This document shows positions 33,101 to 44,200 of a stretch of DNA of 64,000 nucleotides, one piece after another. The position numbers were made by a program, and so were the translations under genes. Origin of the DNA: Tillandsia leiboldiana (taxonomy: Eukaryota; Streptophyta; Magnoliopsida; Poales; Bromeliaceae); NCBI GenBank assembly GCA_029204045.2, contig CM055073.1:29002599-29066598 (forward strand), in the 5' to 3' direction. Numbering within the stretch: position 1 is the stretch's first letter; each line of letters opens with the position of its first letter. Below the pieces are notes generated by a model that was not told where the DNA came from, ran no database searches, and saw nothing but the letters and a program-made list of their open reading frames with translations.

Positions 33101-34877
33101 TGAATGATCAAAAAGTACAGAGTTGATACCTATACCAATCATCAACATTTTGTTTTGGTCCCCTCAACTCATTCCTTAGGCTCATGCCAACTACATTGGA
33201 GGTTCCGTTAAACATTGTGGCCATTTTTGTTAGCCCCTGGATCCATACATCAGGATCAAAGTACTTGTCCCCAAAGAATCCATTACCATCACTGTTGCTG
33301 CAACACCACCCTGGCTTGCTTATGTGGTTGTCCAATATCACCATTACGTTGTTATCGCCTAGGCTGGACACCACAGCCTACAATATTCAAACAAACTTAT
33401 CAACATATAGTTAGAACAAGAAAATCACTGCAGGCTTGTGGACTTAATTAAATGGAAAAATTAAATAAAGCTAGGAGCCTGGCGGGGCTAGAACAAGACC
33501 TTTTATTCTGATGCTATTTTAAAAATGTGAAACAACGGCTAATCTCCAAAAGCTTAAGCTGCCAGAGAAGGTATGCTTATATTTTGTACTCAACAATTTG
33601 TAGGTGATGACTAAATATCTACAATGCATATTACATTCCTCTTAGTAATTTTCTCGGAGCAAGATAAATTAACTTAGAAGGTGAATGTAGTATATATCCC
33701 AATAAATCATGATTGCAAGCACCTCGCAAACAATAAAAAGGAAACACTTAGATTGCAATTATGAAAGAAATTATTTCTCCTAGTAATTTTCTTGAAATAA
33801 GATAAATCATCAAAGATGTGGAATGCATTATATTAACAAATCATGATTGCCCGCACCTTGCAAGTGATCCAAAGGAAAGTCCTAGATCTGCACAAATTGC
33901 TCAAATATCCAAACAGGCCCTATTCTAACTTCCAATTATTATTATGCGTACTATTGTACCGGACACACTGCTGTATAATGAACTCTAGATGTGATATTTA
34001 ATCGTATGTATCATACATTCCAAATGGTTCAATGGCTTCCCCGGTTATCAAGCAGAATCCTCATGTCTTTATACCAAGGATTTAAGTGCCGTGGCACGGG
34101 ATCGCGCCGAAAACTTGCCTGCACGGTACGGCAAGGTGCGTGCCGGACCATGCGGATGAGTGCCGGTCACAAAAAATACATGTGTGCCGACACATAATGG
34201 TAAGAAATATTTATTTTCTTTAGCAAATTTTTTTTCCAATTACTTATTATGTATCTTTATCAAATATTTTGAACTTTATGGAGAAAATTACTTAGTAACT
34301 TGAAGAAAAAAAAGATTTTTAGTTGTGCCATCGGCACGGGGGCTGTATCGTGCCGGTATCTTGTTGGCACGATACGGCACGGTGGATACGGCCCGTGTCG
34401 ATGGATATTTAAATCCTTGCTTTATACATCTCATAACAGAGTTATGAGTCTTTGTAAGAAAAAAGTAAACCTCACCTTGAATGCTTGGATGAGTGTGAGA
34501 TTCAGCAATGAAGGATTATTGACATGTATTGCGCCAATGGACTCAGAGAGGTTGAGAGCCTCGAAGGACTGCTGGACGGTGAGAGATGACAAGGACTCAT
34601 TGGTCACCATGAAGGTAGCCCAGGTGAGCCTGACACAGTTAAATCCCATGCTACCAATCCTCTTTGTTATAGTATCCAATGTTTGCTTCCCGAGCCCCTC
34701 TGCAAGCATTGGCTCAAGGTGCGATGGCCAGTTCACACAAGCCAGCTTTACCCGCCTGCCCTCCTTGTCCACAATCCACCGTGAACTCGTCGAAAGCGGC
34801 ACGGACGCTACATCTCTCACGAAGAAGAACAGCAGAAGAGAAAGACAAATATAAAAGGAATAGCCAGCTCTACTCAT
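29631..34877 (-). CDS. GH5 cellulase-like protein with C-terminal ricin-B-like domain (gene A)
   Basis: Four exons (34877-34476, 33377-33130, 31883-31363, 30124-29631) give 554 residues with consistent GT-AG borders and phases. A hydrophobic signal peptide (YSFYICLSLLLFFF) precedes PLSTSSRWIVD, so it is probably secreted. Exons 1-3 form the (beta/alpha)8 glycoside hydrolase family 5 domain. The catalytic acid/base is E204 in SLRNELRG, the nucleophile is about E311 in LLLSEFGVD, and the HWYSFSDG strand is present. Exon 4 is a cysteine-rich ricin-B-like beta-trefoil (HPSTGLCV, CLDVG, ESQWF). This architecture matches the plant GH5 group often called subfamily 11, whose substrate is not settled; an endo-beta-glucan or mannan-like cell-wall polysaccharide is likely. 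Gene B upstream is a tandem paralogue with identical middle exon lengths. Introns are 1,098, 1,246 and 1,238 bases. Nothing looks broken. Confidence 0.9.
30825..30943. repeat. Tandem duplication, 63 bp unit, in intron 3 of gene A
   Basis: Two imperfect copies of a unit starting AAGAATGTG and containing CTAATAAAACTCATTCAAC and AAGCCTATTAG, offset by 63 bases. Confidence 0.7.
31363..31883 (-). CDS. GH5 gene A exon 3 (nucleophile half of the barrel)
   Basis: Acceptor CTTGTAG before 31883 and donor AAG|GTATGT at 31363; 521 nt, the same length as exon 3 of gene B. It carries HWYSFSDG and the LSEFG nucleophile motif. Confidence 0.9.
33130..33377 (-). CDS. GH5 gene A exon 2 (acid/base motif)
   Basis: Acceptor ATTGTAG before 33377 and donor TATAG|GTATC at 33130; 248 nt, the same length as exon 2 of gene B. 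It carries VMVILDNHISKPGWCC and the catalytic SLRNELRG. Confidence 0.9.
34075..34419. mobile_element. hAT-type MITE in intron 1 of GH5 gene A
   Basis: A 345 bp element with termini CAAGGATTTAA...TTAAATCCTTG, flanked by the perfect 8 bp duplication CTTTATAC (34067-34074 and 34420-34427). The subterminal sequence is GC-rich and palindromic (GGCACGG / CCGTGCC repeats). An 8 bp duplication and CA...TG ends fit hAT derivatives. No coding. Confidence 0.88.
34476..34877 (-). CDS. GH5 gene A exon 1 (signal peptide and barrel start)
   Basis: Starts at ATG 34877 (MSRAGYSFYICL), followed by SRWIVDKEGRRVKLACVNW; donor TTCAAG|GTGAGG at 34476; 134 codons in phase 0. This is the only Met before the hydrophobic segment. 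Confidence 0.9.
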
Positions 34878-34946
34878 GCTTCTAGGAGAAACAAAAGATA
34901 CTACTACTACTATGCGAGGTATAGTATTGATTCATGGGCGGTGTAT

Positions 34947-34956
34947 GATTTTATAG
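34947..34956 (-). promoter_or_regulatory. TATA box of GH5 gene A
   Basis: CTATAAAATC on the minus strand, about 70 bases upstream of the start codon at 34877 and preceded by a CT-rich stretch. The spacing suits a short 5' UTR. Confidence 0.6.
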
Positions 34957-35451
34957 AGAGAGAGGGAGGAGATAACTTGCTTCCATGCTAAGAAGTTTGA
35001 GGCTTCAACGGCTTGTAACATGATAAATTTGGAATGAAGGAGGGAAAGTATGTGCAAGCGAAGAATTAAGCTTGTTGGGCTTGTTTTCTGCTCTTTCAAG
35101 TTTATAGCTAATGCAGTCATGTATTTTGCTTGAAGGAATGGGCATTGTAATAAGATCAATGCCATGCTCCTACTACACATTTATTTGAGTGGTAGAGTGC
35201 TCAGTTGGTGAAAAGTTGGAGATGAATGACAACCTTCCCCAATAAATTAATTACTTCATTTTGGAAACTATAATTCGTTGCATATGCTATTTATATTTTG
35301 GTTGATTGTTTCAAACCATGTGAATTGTGCCTATTCATCTTCGACATAGTAAATTCTTTGGGAATATATATATATGCTATTTATATTTTGGTTGATTGTT
35401 TCAAACCATGTGAATTGTGCCTATTCATCTTCCACATAGTAAATTCTTTGG

Positions 35452-35453
<2 letters not shown>

Positions 35454-35538
<85 letters not shown>
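35454..35538. repeat. TA microsatellite
   Basis: About 42 TA units next to a Micron-like MITE. Confidence 0.95.
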
Positions 35539-35539
<1 letters not shown>

Positions 35540-35542
35540 CTA

Positions 35543-35764
35543 GGCTACTATATTATTAATGGTACCAAGTTATTGGTGCTATTAGATTTTTAACCCTCGA
35601 ATGAAGAGATGTGCGGTTAGGATGATAATCGCCCTAAGGGTTCAGTGGGTGCATGGTTGGAAAAATAGTATAATCTTAAGGGGTGCAAATGATCAAAAAA
35701 ATAGATCTAACGGCGGAAAACTTGATAGCACTAGGTGCTTGATGCTATCGATAGCATAATAGCC
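35543..35764. mobile_element. Micron-like MITE, copy 1
   Basis: Begins GGCTACTATATTATTAATGG and ends in the complement of GGCTATTATGCTATCGATAG. The interior resembles the copies at 53823, 54339 and 54717. It sits between TA and CT/GA microsatellites. Rice Micron elements are known to lie within TA repeats, which this arrangement recalls. Confidence 0.6.
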
Positions 35765-35786
35765 GGACTCTCTCTCTCTCTCTCTC

Positions 35787-35818
<32 letters not shown>

Positions 35819-37687
35819 TGAAACAGTATATGTTCAATTACATTCAAACTGGATACAAATCTCATAAAAATTATAAGTTCAATTAGATTCAAACTGGATA
35901 CAAATCTCACAAAAATTGAAACTGAAAGATAAGCCAATGTGTTATATCACTAATTAGTGGATGAAAATCTGATAGAGTGCTAGTTATCAGATGAAAGTTA
36001 GTGATAATAAGCTACATAAGACACAAAATATTCCAATATTTTGACTCTGGATTTGATATTACACTAATTAAGCTTAAATTATTTTTGCCTCCTATACTTT
36101 GATCATTTCTTGTATGTGAAGTTGTATTTGCTGCATATAAAAAGCAGAATGTGAAGCATATTCATTCCAACCAAACGCATTTTATAAGCACATGTTAGGT
36201 TAACCCTATCTGATCATGCAACATGCATGCATCCGCTGGACGTTTATTTTCAATTTTTGCACTTCATATTGTAGATTTGCGTGTGCATCTATATCATAAA
36301 TATATACGAAGTCCCAACCCCCAATTTAACGATATTTAATCAAGTGCGTAAAAGAAACTCTTTATTTGAATTGAAATGGGATTTTGTTGCAGTTTTCCCT
36401 TCCAATAATCCAGATCAAACTGATGCCCCATTGGGTTTTACTGACAGGTATTTGATCTTTAGTTTCTGCTCCAAGAATAGACCTGTTTCCTTCAAACTGT
36501 ATTATCTACTAAGAGCAATCATAGGGCCTTTTTGGCTCATGAGATTGTGCGTTGCAATGCATGACTGTCCAGGCACGAAGCAATGCACCACACAAAATAG
36601 CGAAATTAATGCTTCAACATATGCAAAAGCTCTAAATCAGAGCTTCAGTAGAGAAGCGGGCAATGCAGGGGCAATTAGGCTGCAGGATACTGAATAATGC
36701 CCAAAGGGAAAAAGTATAGCCACAGTCATCTCATAGATCTACTTGAAATTTGTAAGCTAATAAGAATGGATACATGTTAGCAGTGAGGTAAGATATCTTA
36801 TGTGTTTCCACTGAATAGTCGGTAGAAAGAGTTATGTACTGCATAAAACTCATCCAAATTAGAAGGATTAACACTTTACTCTAACACAATTACCTAAGCA
36901 TAGAAGAACTTGCTGTAAATTAATTTACACTCTCTCTTTTCAATGGTCTCTTATTTCAACTTGTATTTTGCTCTTTATGTGTATCTTTTGAAACAAATCT
37001 CTTATATTGCTTAGTAACAGTCCTGTACCGACTTTTCAGGCTATTGATGCTTGCTTCGAAAATTTTATAGTAGCTCTGTTTTTTTATCAAGTCGACTTCT
37101 CCTAAGACTAGAATCTCAGCTTAATCCTACTTTAGTTGGACTGTAACAAATCACACTAGAGATTGGATTATCACAGGATCATAGCATGTTCCTTCAATTC
37201 CTGCCCTCCCTACTCATACTCAATTATGCACCTAAGATTTGACAGGATAGGATATGATCGGCGAAGGAATGCAACAGGGATTCGATAATATCATTCTTGT
37301 GAGCTTATTCGACCCAACAAAATTCGTTAATCACAACCGCTCACAACCCCAATGCCTCCAAGTAGCCAAACCCTATTCCACTATTGCTCTCGCCTGTCCA
37401 ATCCAATCTTGAGTGCCGAACAGTTCCTAACATAGTCATTTGGATATTATTACAAGTAAGAAGGCAAATCTTTGTAGGAAGATAATCGGACTAGTCATGA
37501 AATTTATTTGGAGATTTGCATTGAAGCTCACACTTGAACTTTCAGCACAAGTAAAGAAGCTCTTAAGCTTCTTAATCAAATAATAAGAACAATGATTACC
37601 AACATATACAACATAGAATTTATTTACACACTAAATAATAGGAAAAGAATGAGATAACTTCACAATTTTCCACCTACTTTTGGTAAG

Positions 37688-38202
37688 CTATTTTCTTCTT
37701 TTCTTACTGCAGCTAAACGAAATTGCGTTTAGTTGGCCTCTTGGAAACCGAAACTCAATATTGGAGCCTTGGCCACCTAAATCTCTAGTGCTTGTAATGA
37801 TCTTAAACCACTGGCTCTCTGGACTGCATGTCCCATCTTGGCTTAAGCACTTGCACAAATTGGTCATAACAGTACCATCTGAATTAATATCCAAACATAC
37901 TGTACTTCCGTTGTTTGGAAGTTTGGTCGAAAGATGCATATTCGATGCAGATATCATATCCCACTTTGAATTGGATTCGCCGCAACTGCTTCCAAGCATT
38001 GCATTCTCGCCCACATCTTCAGCCTGCAAGCAGTATCGAGTGTCTTTTAGCACTACCTTGTGTTCCGATGTGTAGTTCCAAGCTTTGGACTCTCCACATA
38101 AACCCAACTCGAGTGGATCAGATGGAGACTTCACCACAAGGCAAAGTCCTGTTAAGGGATGGAAAATTAAATTGTATGGTGAATTATCGGATAGACCAGG
38201 AC
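37688..38202 (-). CDS. GH5 gene B exon 4 (ricin-B-like domain)
   Basis: Acceptor GATGCAG before 38202; stop TAG at 37690-37688. The exon completes a split glycine codon with exon 3, exactly as in gene A. Confidence 0.87.
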
Positions 38203-41200
38203 CTGCATCATAGACAAATTCTGTTGTTAATGAGGCTGAAAGTGTTGTTTGACACTCCTTATAAGGATACTTCTTTCTAGGCCAATTTACAAATTCAGTC
38301 CTCAAAGTTCGACTCAATTCAACTACAACTTCAAATTCACCTACAATTTATTTCCACGAGTTTATACTGCATAACAAATAACTCATGTTAGCCTACCATG
38401 AAAAATGGTGCCATGTCATCATCATTACTGAAGCGCGCTGAGATTTTTGAGGTTTCAACTTTGATGACAATGCTGATGTGATGCTCTTTTCAAATAATTC
38501 ACAACTGAAAGGACATGAATTTCATGCAGAACAAACATCAGGGACTAAATTATCTAAAAATAATTGAAATCCTGACGACGTGTTGAAATTGGGATGAACT
38601 TAAGTAACACTGCTTTCTACTAATGCTTTTTGGACCATATAAGAAGTTATTGGCTTTGATAATACCGTTGCTAGCTTAAGAATTACTCAAAAATTTATGG
38701 TAGTGCCAAACCTTGGAAGGGTGATTGCAGAGCTGCAATCTTTTGGAGAAATTGGGTGCTCCTGGCCTTACACCAATCCCAGCTAAGTACACCATAAGTC
38801 TCATCGTAAGCTAATTGACCTTCTCTAATATAATAGCTTCCTTGCAATGCCCAAAGAGCCCAGTCAAAATCCAGTTCAGCCGCCACACTTATAAAGCAGC
38901 TAAGAAAGCGGTTGTCAGCAATATTTGTACCACTTTGGTCAACCCCAAACTCAGAAAGAAACAATGGCCACCCCTTATCGAGTAGGAAGACTGCCTTCCA
39001 CATTTGTGTATCCAATACCAGACGACATACATCATTAGGGTTCCCATTTTGCCAGTCACCACCATCTGAAAATCCATACCAATGTAGCTCAAAAACTATT
39101 TTCCCTGTAAATGATAACTCCGCTTGCTTGAAATGCAGGAAGCTTAGGTCTTTATCATAATCTAAGCCAGACAGAATAATGAGAAGAGCTGGGTTTGCAA
39201 AATGAACCACCTCAGCACCTTTTTGCATGTACCTAAATTGTTAACAGATTTACACAATTGGTAATTAGATAGACTAATAGCTTGCCCAAAGGTTCTGTAA
39301 GGGTATTATTACCTGTACCACAAGCTAACATTTTGCTTTGGTCCACGAAGCTCATTCCTCAAGCTCATTCCAACCACATTGGGTGAGTTATTAAACATTG
39401 TTGCCATCATTCTTAAGCCCTCCAACCAGTCATCAGGGTCAAAGTATTTATCTCCAAAAAAACCATTGTCATCATACTTGCTGCAGCACCAACCAGGCTT
39501 GGTAATTTGATTGTCCAGTATGACCATGAGGTTGTTGCTAGCCAAATTCGATACCACTGCCTGCCATGTACCTTTTCAAACATCAACTTGCAGATATTTA
39601 AAGCGTAATGTAGAACTAGTTTGGAGATGTAAGTCATACATAGAAACAGTTGACAAGACTTTTATAAGAATCCTATGTTATTGAGTGGACTTCCAAAGAT
39701 TGAATTTGAAATGCTATTTCACCTAGCATTGTTTGAGGCCAGAAGGTCATCATTTCTGAAAGCAACATGATGGATGCCATGTTAAAGTTACTGAACATTG
39801 GCAACCTACAAGTGATGTTAGGGAGAGGTCAAAGAGTAGTAAGGTCTTCATGAGAATTGTTTAAGAAACGAATCGAACAATTCTTAGAAATTAAACTAAA
39901 GAAGAAATAAGCAATAAAATCAGAGAATTTGAGAATTTAAATAAGAGAATAGTTAGAACAAAAAAGCACACTTTTTGAGTTTCTAAAAAGTCAAATCAAT
40001 CGCACGCATGCGGATGAGCCAATTCAAATTCTTGTCGATCATCGATTCTTGGCTACTTCGTTAGAACTTCTAATATTGGAGAAAGAGTGTTATGGCTAGG
40101 GTTTAGAAAGCAACGAAATAAATTAAAGAGGATTGAAAGGAATTAAGGTTTAGGGTTAGCAGCAGAAAAGAATAAAGAGGTCGAAGGATTTAATGACAAC
40201 ACGTTCCCACAAAGTAGGCTCGAATCGCAGTCTTGATAGGAATAGTCGTCGCGAGGCCCTTGTAGATAAGTCAATCTAAACGATTTTCCTCCCATAATAG
40301 ATCCAACGACTAATATATAAATAGGAATAAAAAGAAAGGAGAATGAAAAGATAATTAACGGGACTCACTCCTATTCCGGACTCACTTCCGCTAACGCTTT
40401 TGTAAATTAAGAGAAATTTTTGAGAAATTTTAATAACTGAACTTTTTATTAATGGAAGAATACATTACAATGGAGTCTTGACCTTTATTTATAAATGTAG
40501 AAACCGAGTTTTTAAACCAAGTTTTTTAAATAACTAAAATTCGAAAGTGTTGAACATTTTTGCAAAATTGGACAGTTTTCAGTGAAACAAAGTTGCCACT
40601 CCCAAGGTTTGGCAGTGCCGAAAGTCGTGGAAGGGACCAGTTTGCATTTTCGCGTGGTAAAAGCATGATTTGGAGAGAAAAATGTAGGGATGGTAATCAA
40701 GACATTTTGGGTTTTTCTGCAAAAAGTGCGACATTTTATGTGCCAAATCGCACGAAATTTCATGGGGAAGTGTTACTGTACAAATTACATACGGTGGGGG
40801 CTTTTTAGTTTTTAGCAAGAAATTTGGAGTTTTGAGAGACTAAACTACAGTTTCACCATTTGATCTATCCTTTTGACCAATTCCACCCCTTAGATCATGC
40901 TATTCCACCAACTACCCACTAAATCCTAGGGGACCACTATTATCCTAAGCTCAGAAATCTTCATCCAAAGGCCGAAAACCCACAAGCACCAATAACTTGG
41001 TACTTTTAAAATACAAGAAATTCTCTTCATAGAAATTCTCTCTTGGGTTTATTCTAGGGCACCATCAAAAACCCTAGGGATTTTGGACGGTGTGTTACGG
41101 TCGACTCTGGTAGCCAATATGCGACGAGAAAGAACAACTCCGATACAGAAAAACGCGCCAAAGATCGATACAGCTATAAGGTGGATCGAGAAGTTTGTAA

Positions 41201-44200
41201 AACAAGATTACAAAAAGATCCCGGTAATTGCAACATAATTCCGCAACGAAATAGGTATTAAAAATGTATGTGATTTTTCATTATCAATTGGTTGATAATT
41301 ACCAACACTCTCCCCCACCAATGCCGACACCTCCCCCGCCTCCGGTGAGCCTGCCTCCAGCCATCGAAACCCAGCCAACCCCAAGCTAACATCTCTCTCT
41401 CCCTCTCCTTTACGATCTCTCTCAACCGTGGCCTCCATATTCGGCCACGCCGCCTTAAGACGTAGCTGCTAACCTCCTGACGCATGGCGACACCTCTCCA
41501 GCCTGCGCCATCGCTCCCGGCCCTCCCAAGCTCGGGTTGAAACCGTCACCCAAGTTTGAGAGGATCTCGACCACTAGCCCAGATCTGTCGCCACCTCCAC
41601 GGACCCACTCCTGTCAACCACGACCTCCTCCAGCCAGCGCGCGCAACCCTTGGCCGCCGGAAGCCCGTGTAGACCACTGCTACCCCTGGTTGCTGCGAGC
41701 TAGGGCTAGCTTTGGCCGAGCCTCCTATTCCAACCAACCTTGTCGCCGGCGACTCCCCAGCAGTGGAGCACAACCCTCCAACAGTACATCACCGTGCTCC
41801 CCTTCATCGTGATCGAATTAGCCCCCGATCGCTGGAGTGACAACACCGCTCCCAAAGACTTAGGAAATTAAAGGAAAGGCTGCTCCAACGCGCTCCTCGA
41901 CTATCGTTTGCACTCCGGACAATGAGCACAATGTCCAGGACGTCGACACCTTTCAATCAGTGCAGCTGGTCGGATTTCGAATCACATAATCTGCGGTAAC
42001 GAGCTTGAACACTAATTTTCTACATTAATTATGCAATTAATGGATGTTCTGTGGTCTTTAACATAATTATGCCTAATTGGCTGCCTCGAGCAGCGTGAAT
42101 CACCTACGCTCGACCTTTGGACTGATTGTCCTAGATTTGAAAACCATTTTGGAGCTCAAACAAGTTTCCGGTGCGATTATTGCCAAAATTGGTCAATTAG
42201 TTGCAATTCGGTTCGAAATTCACGAAATGTTGTTGGGAATGTGTCTTTGTCACTGTTGAGCCTTCTTGGCTGGCCGATCCTCGCTGTCTAGTGTGTCCGG
42301 GGACAGCGTGAGGATCGCGGTGGGTCCAAATGGAAAAAAGGCATTTCTGGAGCCCTAATTGGTGTAAATTCGGTGTCGTAGCCTCTTTTCGGTTTGCACT
42401 TTGCATGCGACTGCCCCGGAACCTAAAGTGGTGTGTTTTGCGATAGCGGTTGGTTTATGGAGATGAATGGCATCCTCTGGGACACTTCGCGGGTTGCGAA
42501 AGTATTTCCGATGAGTTTTCGTAAGTGTTTCTACATTTCACCTATTCCTACGCCAAAATTGGCGTATGTTGGAACCCGTGAAGACCTAGTTTGGGACTTG
42601 GACCTCTGTTGGTGCGCACCTCTTGTGCGGCTGTCCCAACAACTAAATTGGCGCATTTTGAGACCTATGGCATGTCTCAGGACACTCCAAAGAACTAGTT
42701 AGAGATCTCGAAGGGTTTGGTGATGGTTTGGGCGAGGTTAGAAAATTGGTTAAAGAAACTGTGTTCCGATCGCACCGGTTTATTTTTTTTGGTTACTTAG
42801 TGTCGCGAATTATTGTCGATTTATTGGGAGCCAGTTGGACTCTTGTAGAGTTGGCTCAAGTGTTGGTCTAGTTAAACAGTTAGTTTGCGTAACCGAAGTT
42901 CCGAATATGTTGTAGTACACTTCAGTGCGATATAGATATGTCGGTCGGTTTAGTGAACACATAGTGGTTTATATTGACACTTAATGTTTATGTCTAGGGT
43001 CACTTAGCGCCTAGAGGCATTGGCAAAGTCGCGAACTCAGGTATTCGTTATATAGGTCGGTGCTTCGATCCGAAGTCAATAAAGTGGTATTCTACTTAGT
43101 TATTCTATCATGCTTCTATTATGTATCCTCTTGAATAGATTGGTTTTTACATGCTTCATTACTATCCTTGCTTCTTGCTCTACCTCTTAGCTTTTATGTA
43201 TCATTATATCATACTGTGGATGATCATTGGTTGGTAGAGTAGCTTATATAGCTTGTAACGTCTTCATACATGCTTAGTTACTCTACATGTCGGCTTACTG
43301 TTGTACTCCCCTTCATAAGCTTCATGATTATCTTTTATGTACTTTATCGTGTTGGACATATGACATGTAGAGTAGGATTTGGATGACACATCTACTTAGT
43401 AGATGTTGATATTATTGGTCGGTTACTTGATTATATGTCACCTATTGACTTGCTCAATCGGTTACTTGATTCTATGTCACCTGTTGACCTACTCGATCGG
43501 TTACTGGATCATATGTCACCCGTTGACCTACTCGGTCGGTTACTTGATCATATGTCACCTGTTGACCTACTCGGTCAGTTACTTGATTTTATGTCACCTG
43601 TTGACCTACTCAGTCGATTACTTAATTATATGGCAGATGTTGACCTACTCGGTTGGTTACTTGATTATATGACCAGATTGGTCGGTGGATATTCCTTATA
43701 TCTCTCTTGGTTATTTACCGGCGGTTTGGCTATTGAGCATATAGCATCGATCACCACAGCTCATGAAGCATTTCACGTACACTAGCAGTTTGGCTACCAG
43801 AGCAGTGTTCTTTTTCGAAAAAGTGATCATAATTCGACCAGTGAGCCCAAAATACGGTATGTTTTGCAGTGGGGCGATATGCCCGGTGACTAAGCATGGT
43901 GTAGCATTGCCTGAGATTTTTAGATCAACATGGAAGGATATGGATTGGATTGATTATTTAGACAGTGCGTCCGATTGATGCATTCTCATTTGCTTATTCA
44001 TGGTACAATAGCGGTTGCATACATGTCAGTTGATAGTTGTTTATTTCTTTTCCAACTTATTATTGCTACTGTACCTGATTTACTATTGCTTATTCATGGT
44101 ACAATAGAGGTTGCATACATGTCAGTTGATAGTTGTTTATTTCTTTTCCAACTTATTATTGCTACTGTACCTGATTTACTATTTCATACCTATCGATTAT

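Larger units (their letters stand above)
34957..37687. other. Intergenic region between the two GH5 genes
   Basis: About 2.7 kb of non-coding, AT-rich sequence. It contains an approximately 100 bp direct duplication (35284-35453, unit beginning TGCTATTTATATTTTGGTTG), a TA microsatellite, a Micron-like MITE and a GA run at 35765-35818. The 138-codon open frame at 36281-36697 has no recognisable domain and is probably chance. The 3' UTR of gene B lies at the right end. Confidence 0.5.

Noticed and set aside
36281..36697. 138-codon open frame between the GH5 genes
   Set aside because: No domain or similarity I recognise, no splice or promoter support; likely chance.
43403..43785. Two overlapping repetitive open frames
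   Set aside because: Caused by a 39 bp minisatellite inside LTR-2; no start context or domain.
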